The position numbers and the translations under genes were made by a program. From Microvelia longipes (taxonomy: Eukaryota > Arthropoda > Insecta > Hemiptera > Veliidae), in contig JACMZG010000008.1 in assembly GCA_018340805.1 (NCBI GenBank), forward strand, positions 19,870,524 to 19,934,523: 64,000 nucleotides of DNA, read 5' to 3'. Numbering within the stretch: position 1 is the first letter of the stretch; every line of letters starts with the position of its first letter. Shown piece after piece: positions 33,456-45,179 of this stretch. Under the pieces are notes generated by a model, which saw only the letters and a list, made by a program, of their open reading frames with translations, was not told where the DNA came from and made no database searches.

Positions 33456-35060
33456 ATAACCAAGCAAATAAAGGTGAGCGAAACGTGCCCTAGAATATTA
33501 TGTTATGTTTTTACTCTATGCTATAAAATTAGGTTCTAATAAACATATACAAAAAGGCGAGCGAAGCGAGCCCATGATTTTCATGCCTTGTTTATAATGT
33601 TGCTCTTAATGTAGATATTGACAAACAAGCACATAAAGGCGAGCGTAGCGAGCCCTAGTATTGTATGGTTATTTTTAATTTATACTCCTTAAAAGGTACT
33701 AATAAACATATACAAAAAGGCGAGCGAAGCGAGCCCATGATTTTCATGCCTTGTTTAAAATGTTTCTCTTATAATAGATATTGACATACAAGCACATAAA
33801 GGCGAGCGAAGCGAGCCCTAGTATTGTATGGTTATTTTTATTTTATACTCTTAAGAAGGTACTGATAAACATAAACAAAAAGGCGAGCGAAGCGAGCCCA
33901 TGATTTTTATGCCTTGTTTAAAATGTTTCTCTTAAAGTAGATATTGACAAATAAGCACATAAAGGCGAGCGAAGCGAGCCCTAGTATTGTATGGTTTTTT
34001 TTATTTTTTACTGTTAAGAAGGTACTAATAAACATAAACAAAAAGGCGAGCGAAGCGAGCCCATGATTTTCATGCCTTGCTTAAAATGTTTCTCTTATAA
34101 TAGATATTGACATACAAGCACATAAAGGCGAGCGAAGCGAGCCCATGATTTTCATGCCTTGTTAATGTTTCTCTTAAAGTAGATATTGACAAACAAGCAC
34201 ATAAAGGCGAGCGTAACGAGCCCTAGTATTGGATGGTTATTTTTAATTTATACTCTTAAGAAGGTACTGATAAACATATACAAAAAGGCGAGCGAAGCGA
34301 GCCCATGATTTTTATGCCTTTCTTAAAATGGTTCTCTTAAAATAGATATTGACAAAAGCACATAAAGGCGAGCGAAGCGAGCCTAGTATTGCATGGTTAT
34401 TTTTATTATTTTATACTCTTAAGAAGGTACTGATAAACATATACAAAAAGGCGATTGAAGCGAGCCTTTAATTTTATGCCTTTTTTTTAATGTTCCTCTT
34501 CAGGTAGATATTGACAACCAAGCACATAAAGGCGAGTGAAGCGAGCCCTTAAATTTTGTTCTGTGTTTTAAATTTTCTTAAAAATTAGGTATCGACAAAC
34601 AAATATATATAGGCGAGGAAAGCGAGCTCTAGATTGTTATGTAAAAATTTGATTCTATAGTTTGAAATTGGCTAGTACTAAACAAGCAGATGTTTACTCA
34701 AATTTTATGTTGTATTATAATTATTTTTTCCAAAATCAGTGCCAACAGACACATATAGGCGAGCGAAATGAGCCCTAGTGAAATTGGTAAATTATGTTTA
34801 CTCTGCGAAATTTGCAAATAACAAACATACAAATGAAACGAGCAATACGAGCACTTATATATTTTGTGTAGATTCTAAATTAGGTACTGATTTCTGATAC
34901 ACAGAAACGCATGCGTAGCGAGCTGTGGAATATTTTGTTATAACTTATTTATTTTTTGTAACATTAGGTATCGACAAATACTAACATATAGGCTATTGAA
35001 GCGAGGCGTAGAATATTAAGTATAAGTATGATTGTATAGTATTAATACATTATATTTATG
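33456..35060. repeat. A/B dimeric satellite, period about 80 (dimer about 160), about 20 units
   Basis: Every unit carries GGCGAGCGAAGCGAGCC or a decayed form. A-type units read CAAAAAGGCGAGCG...CCCATGATTTTCATGCC; B-type read CATAAAGGCGAGCG...CCCTAGTATTGTATGG. They alternate regularly from about 33556 to 34527, for example at 33556 A, 33637 B, 33716 A, 33798 B, 33878 A, 33961 B and 34042 A. There is one hybrid at 34126 (B head, A tail) marking an unequal-exchange junction. Units decay progressively from 34600 to 35060. Because the intervening sequences are themselves repetitive, this is a satellite and not a CRISPR-like array. Confidence 0.93.
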
Positions 35061-35085
35061 CAAATATCTGAGAAACCCTTATAAT

Positions 35086-35102
35086 GCTTGCAAAGCAAGC
35101 AC
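35086..35102. other. Subterminal hairpin at the right end of the Helentron-like element
   Basis: TGCTTGC, loop AAA, GCAAGCA: a perfect 7-bp stem a few bases from the inferred element end. Confidence 0.7.
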
Positions 35103-35106
35103 TTTG

Positions 35107-35420
35107 ACGGATTTTTTTTTTAAAAATTCGAAAAAAATGAAAAATAATATTATTGAGTTCAAATTTAGTATAAGTCTTTACTTTTACGTAATAAATAAGT
35201 ACACTAAGTTTCGTTTAAATTCATTAAGTTTATCCATTTTGGTTTGATCATAAAAGTTAAGTAGCATTATGCATGGTCAGCTGTATGGGTAACCGCTGAG
35301 AATGAAACGGATGTATTTACTATCAGAGGACGAGCGAAGCGAATCAGACGTAGGAAAATGAGCTTAGCAAATCCGATGTGACGAGGAAACGTTGCGAGGT
35401 ACCCCGTACCCGATTTTTTG
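35107..35420 (+). repeat. 5S-containing repeat, right part (continuation of 32690-32820)
   Basis: Contains the 5S-like segment at 35246-35308 (GATCATAAAAGTTAAGTAGC, then a GGTCAG...ATGGGTAACCGC block), GACGAGCGAAGCGAATCAG, a GATGTGACGAGGAAACG block and the end GAGGTACCCCGTACCCGA followed by a T-run. The T-run terminator-like end fits Pol III transcription. Confidence 0.82.
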
Positions 35421-36838
35421 ATTCAATCTATATATCATTTATTTATATTATCTGAATACTATTCTGAATAATTGTTTAATATCTTCTTGTATTTTTTCCA
35501 TGTGTTTTTTTCCGTGTGTTTTTCCTGTATTATTTTTTCCCGTGTACTTTTTTTCCGGATACCCAAACAATTAATTAATACACCCTATAATAATCGTGTG
35601 TAAAGTTAAAAATGATTAACTCCCACTCATAGGACAACCTCAGCATTTTGCTGATTTAAGGTAGAAAAAATAAAAAAAAAATATTTAAACGATGACCTAC
35701 AGCACGAGCTAAACCTCTGAATTTTTTTAAGGAATACTAAAACGAAACTAAATAGACTCTAATAAAAAAGATATGCTCCAAAATGTGGTGTGAGACTCCA
35801 ATAAAAAATGTTACCCTAATATTACCGTTTAAAGACTATATTAATTTAAGAAGACGTTTAAGGAAATAACTTCTCGTAATGCAGAAAGATATAATATTTT
35901 TATATTAAATTTTTTTAAAATAGCGACTTTACCCCATAAACTGATAATGCAGGTTACTACTTCATATATATATATATATTGGAGAGATAAGATACCTGTT
36001 TGACTTACCGAAACTCTCCCCTCCCCTTTTTTTGTCAATTTTAGTTATACAAACTAAAGTATGTGAAGGAAGAAGGAAGTTAAAATGTAGGAAATGTAAT
36101 AGTATTTTTTTAATAAACGCTTTTTGAACAGACATAAACATAGAAACTTATGACATCATTGTTCCAAATCTTTTTCATTTTTTCATTATCAACCATGATA
36201 ATACTGGCAATTAATTGTAAATTATACTTTTTGATATTTTTATTTGTAGTTATTAACACATTTAATTTTAATCATATTTTATTTACCCTTTTAAGCTTCC
36301 TGAGATCTATCATAAATAAAAATTGATTAGAACTCAGAACTAAATTTGAAATTTAAACTGGGTTGGGTTCGAATACAATCCATTACAAAAATGTAATGGA
36401 ATTAACTCATCGCATGCTTAAAAAAACTGACTTTGAACTCAAAATTGTGTTACAATTATCTTAAAACTGGATTGGAACACACAACTGCGTAGGAGTGATA
36501 CAATAACCAATGATAATGGAAACTCGCCTGTATCGATATATACAATATTAAAGTTATTTTACAACACAATGCCGATCTACATGCTAGAAGTTTTAAATGA
36601 ACACTAACGAAATTTATTTATATATAAAATTCTTTATCACAATGTTGGAGAGTAAATCCTTTCTTAATTTCAAATACGAAGTATTTGCTAAGGAGGTTAC
36701 ACACATGTTTAACCCCCTAGGGAGGTTACTCTAATGTTAAGTTATAATCTGAGGTTAAAAGCTGGCCTCTTGTGGTTACAAAAAGTGCCACTCTAGAGGT
36801 TACACCCGTTCTAGGTTTATAACCTGCGTATCCAAATG
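35421..36838. other. No gene recognised
   Basis: AT-rich, with a short (TA)n at about 35966 and GGAGGTTAC-type degenerate repeats at 36690-36820. Confidence 0.4.
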
Positions 36839-37358
36839 GAAGGATCTTGAATAAAGGGAATGATGCACTAAGTCGATTTTCCGTACAAAAAAGAGACCCC
36901 ATCGAAAAACAAATAATAGAGAGTATTCAACACGAAACAAACGTCAAAAACCAACTGCACATGGTTGGTACAAATAGCGCATGCTTACAATTCTCATAAC
37001 AGCGCAGGTTTTAAATTTTAGAGGCAAACTTACCTCTCAATGGTTTCCCATTGTTTATTGCTTAAAGGTTATACAGACGCTTAAATTATCACTCACTATA
37101 GAGGCGAAATATAGTCTAAAATTTAAAATTAAATAAGCACAAATGACTTAACAAGCACCACAAATGTAACAATCACGAGAAACACAGAAGAAATGTTAGA
37201 AGCAAACTCGACAACCTTGCTACATAACCTGCGTTTGGCGCCTTTTATTCATTATAATCTTGGGAAAGGTAAGTTTGCTCCTATTTCTTTATCCCTTACA
37301 ACTTTCATGGGGTCAGAAATATTCCTTAATGCGTCATTCTCTTTATTCAAGATCATTG
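36839..37358. mobile_element. hAT-type MITE, long form (520 bp)
   Basis: Ends AAGGATCTTGAATAAAGGG and its inverse CTTTATTCAAGATCATTG, flanked by a perfect 8-bp duplication TCCAAATG (36831-36838 and 37359-37366; a ninth base also matches). Internal sequence is collinear with 41589-42088. A 77-codon frame at 37193-37426 crosses the right end and is not a gene. Confidence 0.9.
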
Positions 37359-37366
37359 TCCAAATG

Positions 37367-39964
37367 GCCGGAACACCTTCTTGTACAACAGAGGGTGTTC
37401 GGCTCCTGGGTAAGGCGTGTGTCTAACATTTTTTAGCCCAAAGGAACCTATTCCTTCTTTCCTACCTCCACTTCCATCATCCAAACTACCTCATTACCGT
37501 AATTTTCTGATGAAAGTGCGCTATTATTCATATTTAATGAATTAAGTATGTAAGTAAAATATAGTTATTCTGTTTTCCACCTTTCATTTTTCTTTGTGCA
37601 GCTGATCCCATTGCTTTTATTTATTTATCCCATTTACTTTAGTTGTTACACGACAGATTGCAACTAAATGTTCCATCAGACATGTTTTTCCGAATAAGTG
37701 ACCAACATATTAATTACCCCAACTAACTATTTCAACAGGTCTACCATTCCTACGGATTATTTAACCAAATGCAATATTGTTGCAATAAAATATTAGAGAC
37801 GTCAGTTCAATAAATCGAATTTAGGTATACTTTTTTCGTTCCCATTTGGTCATCTTCAGGCTTAAACTATGTTATCACTAAGGTGTTGCATGAAATTTAC
37901 AATTACATTTTTCTTTACAACAAACAATTTTATTTGAATACCAAGTTTTTAACCATAACAGACAAGTCATTAGTCAAAAACTAATGTTACATATCTACAG
38001 GGAACGAGCCAAACCCTTTTTCTTTTCATACTACATTTTTTACAAGTTTAGTTCTAATAATTCACTACCTAACGTTATCAGTTTATATTTTCCGAGGAAT
38101 TCCTTAATTCAGATACTTTTAGAGATGAAGTAAAGAATGACCTAGAAGCCATCAAAACCCGCACAATGTCTCCTTTTATTCGCGCCATTTAATTCCCTCC
38201 AAAATCTATTCTTTACTCTCTTGGGAGTAAAGTTTTTTTTATTTCTTTTTCTTACAAAAACCTCGGTCTTTTTTAAAAATCTATTTTCTTTTTATTTTTC
38301 TCGAGTGTATTGTTTGGAGTGAAAACTCTTAAATAAATGATAATAAAAAATCAGAATGAGTGGCTGTAAAATATCATCATATTTCCTTTTATAGTGTGTT
38401 TCACCGCAGTCTCATTTTAACAGCAAGAAAATGGATTTTCTTTTCTAGGAAGTAGAAAAAACTTCTTAAGCCCGACATAGAAGTTTTACAATCGGAGGAA
38501 AAGTAAAAACTTGCTTCGAATATTATATTAATTTCGAGTATTGCCGAAGGCCATTAATAATAACCAATTTACTTCTAATCTGTAACATAGCATGCTAACC
38601 ATAGATAAATAGCGTCATCTGTTAATATTTTCCGAGACCTCTTTAATTTTTCTTTTGCTCGACTTAGGCTTATAACGAACAAATGACGGAATGTAAGCGG
38701 TCAAGTTTGATATTGTCATGTGGTAGTATTATTAGTGATAACTCACGCAACCACATCAGAAGTAACAGTTTATACTCTTCTGATTAATTTTCAATTTTTT
38801 TCTGTTAACAATTTTTCTTTTATTATTTTAATATTAATATCATATTCTAAAATTAAATTACTACAACTTACATTTTTTCAATTCTATATTATTTCATTTT
38901 TCTTTAACCAGATTTTTTTTTAATTTCAATAAAAGCCACTAGAGGAAAATTCGTTAAAAACAATAAGAAACCTGAAGCGAATAGACCACTTTGATTTTCC
39001 ATATTTTCCTTATTTATTCAGTCCTCAGATACTTAAGGTTTTTAGATATTGCACCAAACATGGGAGATTTTTTTTTTCACAAAATTTTAATTGTTAGAGA
39101 GAGAGTTGAGAGATTCCTATAGTAGGTAATAAGCTAAACAAGGGAAAGCCCCCCTTCTCCTTTTAAATTTTTCAATTCAGGGCGTCTACCCATTTGAGAA
39201 GAAAAGCCAAGAATTCCGAGAATCTGAGAAACAATTAATCAAATCAAGCATAAGAAGTTCTAAATCAACAATCAAAACAAACTAAATAATAACTAAAATT
39301 AGAAATAAAATTAATAAAATTTTTCTAATAAATAAATTAAACAAATGATAAAATACAATTTTATAATTTTAAAGAAGATAATCTAGAATTAGGAAAAGCC
39401 TACACATCCAATTAACTCTTAATAAATATCGACAGTCAGATGGGCTGTCAAGAAAATCAATAAGAGCTGTCAAGGGTTTTTCTCGAACAAAAATGATCTA
39501 ACATTTAAATACAGAGAATATGGTTTATCGCCATTGGAGTAATTTTCACACCAAAGGACACAATTTTCTCCCTAAAATGTGATTTTCTAGAGCCAAAGAT
39601 AAAACACTGAGGATAGGGAAGTAAGAGGAGGATATAGATGCGAGAACATTGATCCTGAGCTAAAGGTTGAAAACCATTTATTTTCTAACTCTTCCTTTGT
39701 ATTGAGGGGATTTTCCTTGAACTGATGTTTTACTAGGATTGATGATTGTTTAGCTTTACTAGAGATCGTGTCTCTGTGACTCTTCTATTGAGAAATAACT
39801 CCTGCCCAATATCTCACACGTATATGTTGAAACCTTCGATTTGGAATATTTTTTTTATTTATAAATGCAAGAGTTAAATAAGACTGCTTTTCTAGTTAAA
39901 ACAGTTTCTTTTTCTTGTCCTTTTTTTATTTTGCAAATTAAATTTTTTTAAGCAATTTCTTTTC
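37367..39964. other. No gene recognised
   Basis: AT-rich throughout, with a few TTTC-rich tracts. No exon, RNA gene or clear repeat could be supported. Confidence 0.4.
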
Positions 39965-40215
39965 CCATATATCAGTACTACTACTACTGTCAATAATGTG
40001 CTTTGTTTTTCCGTCATACTACAGTACTACTTCAACTGTTGATACTGTGATCTTTTCCCCTTATACTACGGTACTACTACAACTCTGCTAATAGTGTAAC
40101 TCTTTGTTTTTCCGTCATACCACAGTACTACTTCAACTGTTAATACCTTGTCTCTTTGTTTTTACCATATACTACAATACTACTACAATTATTGATACCG
40201 CGTCTCTTTGTTATA
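39965..40215. repeat. Approximately 56-60-bp minisatellite, 4-5 copies
   Basis: Unit TTTTTCCGTCATACTACAGT ACTACTTCAACTGTTGATAC plus TGTGTCTCTTTG, with alternating TACTACTAC / TACTACTTC variants. Confidence 0.85.
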
Positions 40216-40369
40216 GCAATTGTAATTTACAAGGAGTCAATTTTAATATGAAGGGTTATATTTTCAATTTATGACGTTAATAAATTAATTTGTCTATCAA
40301 ATATTTAAATCCAACATGCCCTCCATTCTTTCTATCAGTAATTTACTTAAATAACATTCACTTGTATAT

Positions 40370-40505
40370 ATGTACATAAAATGTACTTAGTTTCGTTTTA
40401 ATACAACAATTATATCAAATGAAGTGAATGTATTTACTGTCTAAAGGCGAGCGAAGCGAGTCTGAAGTTGGGAGGAAAAGTTCTGAGGTACCCTGTACGC
40501 TGAGT
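40370..40505 (+). repeat. 5S-containing repeat, fragment without the 5S segment
   Basis: Has the segment before the 5S-like part (TGTACTTAGTTTCGTTTTAA) joined directly to GTATTTACTGTCTAAAGGCG, AGCGAAGCGAGTCTGAAG, GAGGAAAAGTT and GAGGTACCCTGTAC. An internal deletion has removed the 5S-like core. Confidence 0.7.
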
Positions 40506-41129
40506 GTACCTGTGAGTTACGATTCATATCCATAGTTGTAATATCTCGCTCTCACAAATCTGACATTAGTTCACGCAGATATATACCATGTATCATCAAA
40601 TCTGTTAATTCTCTACCTGCCAATAAGGTTCTGATTCTGAATCTTAGTTAAATAGCTCTATTGAATATCGAATTCCGATCCATAATTTATATTGACTGAA
40701 ATAATTGCAAAATAACAGTAAATTCATTCCTTGTTTGAGCGCATGCAATGTAGGCTTAAGGAAAATGTCACCAATATACTCATTGACACGGCAAACTCTA
40801 GCAGACTGGTACATTGTTTTAGAAATTTGCAAAATATCATTAGTTAGAAAATAGGACGTTTCATCTCATCCTACTTTTTTTTACAAAAAAAGAAATCTAA
40901 CAGATACAAAAAATCTCAACAGAGCGGAAAAAAGAAAAACGAAGTTCTTTGTTCGTTTTCTACCTTGGAAAAACGAATTCGTTTTTAGAGAAGAATAACA
41001 AGGGAAATATAGTCAACTTTTCTCCACTGTTTCTATTATAAAAATTATCCTTACGTTCTATTAAAGAATCATCCCAAGTGATTCTATCTTTTATTTATTA
41101 AATACATGCAACCTCCTCCTATATGTCAC
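40506..41129. other. No gene recognised
   Basis: Unique-looking AT-rich sequence. Confidence 0.4.
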
Positions 41130-41340
41130 ATTTATTAAAATTTTGCTAAGTACGACACACAGTTAAAATCAGTTGACAGCGTGGGAAAATAATACGAGGG
41201 AGCCAATAAGGTTAGTCTTGGGTGTTAAACCACGCCCACAATTTCAACTCAGCACAACCTTATTGGTTCCTCAACACTATTTTTCCGCGCTGTTAAATGA
41301 TTTCAGCCGTGTGTCGTAATATAATAAAATTTACACTGGA
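41130..41340. mobile_element. Palindromic MITE, family 2, copy 1
   Basis: Inverted repeats of about 65 bp: TACGACACACAGTTAAAATC...GAGCCAATAAGGTT at the left against AACCTTATTGGTTCC...GTGTGTCGTA at the right, around a centre with TTAAACCACGCCC. A diverged inverted copy lies at 61340-61478. Ends and target duplication uncertain. Confidence 0.75.
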
Positions 41341-41418
41341 AAAATACGACTTAGGAATTCTTTCGTTTTTTTCTGGAGTAGAGAAGAACTTTACATACTT
41401 TCTACATTACTTTAGACT

Positions 41419-42115
41419 CTAGGTGGAAGTAGGGTCAATTATATGTCCATAAAATAGTCTAGGTAGAGTCAATAATATGTCTATGAAATAGACTAGGTAG
41501 AATCAATAATATATCCATGAAATAGACTAGATAGGGTTAATAATATGTCTATGAAATAGATTAGGTAGGATGAATATGTCCATGAAATCAAGGATCATGA
41601 ATAAAGGGGATGACGCACTAAGTCGATTTGCCATACAAAAAAGTGACCCCATCGAAAACCAAAAAAATAGAGAGAATTCAACACGAAACACACGTCAAAA
41701 ACCAACTTCATATGCTTGGTACTAACTGTGCATGCTTATAAGTCTTATAACAGCGCATGTCTTAAATTTTAGAGGCAAACTTACTTCTTAATGGTTTCCC
41801 ATTGTTTATTGCATAAGAAGGTTATAAACACGCTTAAATTATCACTCACTGTAGAGGCTAAATATAGTCCAAAATTTAAAATTAAATAAGCACAAATGTA
41901 ACAATCACGAGAAGCATAGAAGAAAGTTTAGAAGTAAACTCGATAACCTTGCTACATAACCTGCGTTTGGCGCCTTTTTTCATTATAACCAAGGGGAGGC
42001 AAGTTTGCTCCTCTTTCTCAATCTCATACAACTTCCATGGGGTCAGAAATGTTCCTTAATGCGTCATTCCCTTTATTCAAGATCCTTGCATGAAATAGAC
42101 TAGGTAGAGTTTATC
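41419..42115. repeat. 34-bp minisatellite split by a MITE
   Basis: Unit AGACTAGGTAGAGTCAATAA then TATGTCTATGAAAT, about five copies at 41419-41588. The array resumes at 42089-42115 after the hAT MITE. Confidence 0.88.
41589..42088. mobile_element. hAT-type MITE, long form (500 bp)
   Basis: Starts CAAGGATCATGAATAAAGGG and ends CCCTTTATTCAAGATCCTTG, with a perfect 8-bp target duplication CATGAAAT at 41581-41588 and 42089-42096. It sits inside the 34-bp minisatellite, whose unit supplied the target. The least diverged ends of the three copies. Confidence 0.93.
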
Positions 42116-42578
42116 TGAATTTGCTTACTCTTATTTTCAGGCAGTTCTTCAAATTAATTTAGTTCTATTAATTATAGTTTTTTTAAGCAAGACTTTAAAA
42201 ATGGATTTAGAGTACCTCATAAAGTAAGGAATTGCTTTGCCCACTACATCATTCTATACATTCGTCCTAACTTTCTAAATGCATTTGATAGTTTCTTCTA
42301 ATTCACTCTTCTTGTCCTTTATTGTCTAGTACACTCTGAATTATTCATATTCTGTGATCAAACAATAGCCAGCAAAAGTTAAAAAAAAACTTAGCGCGTA
42401 TACAATACCAATTTTTAACCCATCATACCAAAAAATATGAACTGGTGCTTAATAAGCACCCAGTGCCTGGTTTTTAAAGAACCTCCAAAGGAAAATCGAA
42501 CTTATGATTAACGGGCTTATGGAGGTAGGAGATGGGTTTTCCGAAAGAAGTGACTCTGATTATGAAGTTATATATATT

Positions 42579-42656
<78 letters not shown>

Positions 42657-43714
42657 TGTATGCTTGTGTATAAGCTGGTATTGTCAACTTGATGCACTTG
42701 ACAATACCAGCTTTATCAAAAAATTAAATCAATAGCTGTAATATAGACAATAGCTGTTTTTCAACTGTATAGCTATTAATAAAAAATATAAATATATTAT
42801 CAGTTTTGTATCGTCTCATTAGATTTGTATTTTTAACCAAATGTTTAGACTAACATACAAAATATTTAAACTATAATATACACGGCAGATATCTAATCTA
42901 AAATTTATATTAATAACGCCTTTATGTCAAAACAATTGCAATTTAAATGCTAAAAGTGTGAAACTTTATATTCCACGGCACAAGAATATTTTTATTCTTT
43001 GGTATAGGGATATACCTATATATGGAATAAAAATTTAAATCATTGTAATGTAAAAAAACATAATAGAAGTCAAATTTATATTATCAGCATTAGGATTGAT
43101 TTTATCGTTTGACAAACATAACTTTATGTAAACAAAATCGCGGAATTTGACTTGCTTTAATTTGCTTTTGCTAATATTGCGATAATATTGCTCAAAAACT
43201 AGTAATATGACAAATACAGGACATCAATAAAGCGATCGCGCGAAGAAGGCGCGCGGGCCGCAGAGCAGCCAAGAGGCTGAAAGTCTCTTGTTTTATTTAT
43301 TATATCTGACTAACTAAATGTCTAAACATGAGAGTAAAAAATTATGGTTTCATAAAAGTTTTTTCAAAAGAAGTTTTTTTTAAAGAAAAATGTAACAATA
43401 TAAATGTACAGAGGGTATTTTATGACAGAATAGAATCTTATCAGGTTTATCAAATAAGAAAAAACTTCAGGTAAAACCTGTACCCCATCAGGTTTTGCCT
43501 CTTAGACTAGTTTTGCTCAGTTTGTTTTGAAAATATCTTGAGGTAGTTTTTCTAGAAAAGGGAATTATGCGTCTAGAATAGATAAATAGAATTTTTGGCC
43601 TGATATTCTTTTATCTGAGGGTTTATTTATAGAAAATATTAAATTGAATATCAAACTAGGTTTTGTTGCTTCCTATAGTTTCTGCCTTGAAGAAAACTTT
43701 GTCATAACAAATCC
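42116..43714. other. No gene; microsatellite and a GC-rich spot
   Basis: (TA)n at 42578-42652. A short GC-rich spot at 43232-43265 (GCGATCGCGCG...GGCGCGCGGGCCGC) stands out in very AT-rich surroundings. Otherwise AT-rich without exon signals. Confidence 0.45.
42672..42713. repeat. Perfect 16-bp hairpin next to the (TA)n tract
   Basis: Arms AAGCTGGTATTGTCAA and TTGACAATACCAGCTT, 10-base loop. Too short for a typical pre-miRNA; possibly a snap-back product. Confidence 0.8.
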
Positions 43715-43916
43715 AAGTAACAATCCATGCCACCTCGGGTGGTAGTAGCAACCGTTACGCTCAAAGTGTATTCTAAAGCTGGCGATAATTTATCTAAACA
43801 ATAATCTACTATAAACTGGGAGCGTGACCTGGGATGCGAACGCCAGACCTCCGTGGGTGTCAAAGGTCTGTGTAAAGACTAACGCTTTAACGACCTCGGC
43901 CACGGAGGCGGCATAA
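43715..43916 (-). repeat. tRNA-derived SINE
   Basis: On the minus strand the head at 43829-43914 resembles a class II tRNA (Leu/Ser type). It has an A-box-like TGGCCGAGGTCGTTAAAGCG, a stretch that could form an anticodon arm and long variable arm, then a B-box-like GCGTTCGCATCCC. The acceptor-like start CGCCTCCG is retained but the cloverleaf is imperfect, so this is a SINE head and not a tRNA gene. Body sequence continues to about 43715. A second partial copy is at 52905-52980. Confidence 0.7.
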
Positions 43917-44514
43917 ATGAACATTAGTGCCTAAATTATCCACGTGCTAGAAGATAGATTTTGCCATTTAATGCAGCCTGAAACAATTTAAAAAACGTTT
44001 TTTGACGTTTTTTAAATTTAGACGCGCATATATGATTGCCTAGATTACATCGATTAAATTATTAAGCAATTGAATGAAATGTAAACTTACCAGTCATCAG
44101 AAACGTTATGTTGAAGTTTGAAAAACTTTTTATAACTATTAGTTTTTGAATTTTATTTTTGTAATATAGAACATGACAATGGCAAACCATTTTTATTAGG
44201 TTAAAATAATAAGAAACGAAGTTAATTTTCTTTTTACAATAAATACAGCCTTTTTAGCAATAAATATCATACCCAATATTTGCCATGGTTTACATACATT
44301 TAAAGTTAAAAATGTAATCGGTAATTTTTGGAAAGCTGTCGGAGTTAGTTCATGAGTAGTCCAGACAGGTCCGCCGCCGCAGCGTTGATTTCTAGCAGCT
44401 TGCTATAATCGAAACCAAACTTTTCCTCATTTAAGGTGTGCACTACCAATTTCAGAGGCACAGTTTTTATAACTAACAAGATGATTATGCGCGTTTCTTA
44501 AAAAAATACAGAAA
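43917..44514. other. No gene recognised
   Basis: AT-rich with a short GC-rich segment near 44370-44390 (GGTCCGCCGCCGCAGCG). Confidence 0.4.
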
Positions 44515-45064
44515 ATATCGGCTACAGGATACCTCGAATCTTTTCCTCATTACATTGGATTCGCTACACTCATCCTTCCTGCTTTGGACTCGCTTCGCTC
44601 GTCCTCAGAATATAAAAGTCGTTATATTATACTGCAAAACGTCTTTAAACTCGGTTCGCTCGTCCCTAGATCGTAAAAACATTCGTTTCATTCAAAATGG
44701 TCATCCATCCAGGCACTGACCACGCAAGATGCTGCTTAAATTTTATGATCCACCAAAAATCATAGATTAACTCGTCACGTTAAAACGAAACTTAGTGTGG
44801 TTATTTATTACGTAAAGGTATATACTTAAACCAAATTTCAAGTCAATTGAATTATTTTCTGATTCTTTACAAGTTTTTAAAAAACGTCCTTCGATAAAAA
44901 TTGAACTAATGCTGATAATAAAATGAAACTTGACACGTATGTTAGTTTATACATAGCTACATTCGTGCCAAATTTCAATTGGATCCAATCATTGTTCCAA
45001 GCTTCATAATTTTCCCAAATTTTTGCTGAGTCATTATTGCGGGTTAATGACATCATATTTTTCT
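44515..45064 (-). repeat. 5S-containing repeat copy, first part, split by nested insertion
   Basis: Starts at GGATACCTCGAATCTTTTCC, contains two TTCGCTCGTCC motifs, the 5S-like segment at 44686-44751 (minus strand) and continues to GGGTTAATGACATCATATTT at about 45064. The rest of this copy resumes at 46247, so 45065-46246 is inserted material. Confidence 0.82.
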
Positions 45065-45179
45065 TATTAGTATTTACCAATAAACTAGGAATTAAATATG
45101 AAATTCTGATAAGATTGCCTACGTTCAATGACAAAACGTCATTGAAACGAACACAAAGAACCTGAAACCACAAGCGAAA

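Larger units (their letters stand above)
32821..35106. mobile_element. Helentron-like non-autonomous element carrying an internal satellite
   Basis: Inserted into a 5S-type repeat, whose halves resume on each side. Near the left end is a perfect 27-bp palindrome (32827-32853). The right end has a subterminal hairpin TGCTTGC-AAA-GCAAGCA (35086-35102). The block GAAACCCTTATA follows the first palindrome and also precedes the right hairpin. The middle is a long tandem array. Terminal palindrome, internal tandem repeats and 3' hairpin with no clear target duplication are the hallmarks of Helentron/DINE-type Helitron relatives. No Rep-helicase coding. Exact ends are uncertain by a few bases. Confidence 0.65.

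Noticed and set aside
33456..35060. CRISPR-like appearance: a conserved GC-rich word at about 80-bp intervals
   Set aside because: The sequences between the words are themselves repeated in two alternating types and decay gradually at one side; there are no unique spacers and no cas genes, and the context is a eukaryotic transposon.
42672..42713. A microRNA precursor
   Set aside because: Arms of 16 bp with a 10-base loop are too short for a pre-miRNA and the stem does not extend convincingly.
43829..43914. A tRNA gene on the minus strand
   Set aside because: A- and B-box-like sequences exist but the acceptor stem and cloverleaf do not pair properly, and a diverged partial copy exists at 52905-52980; a SINE head fits better.
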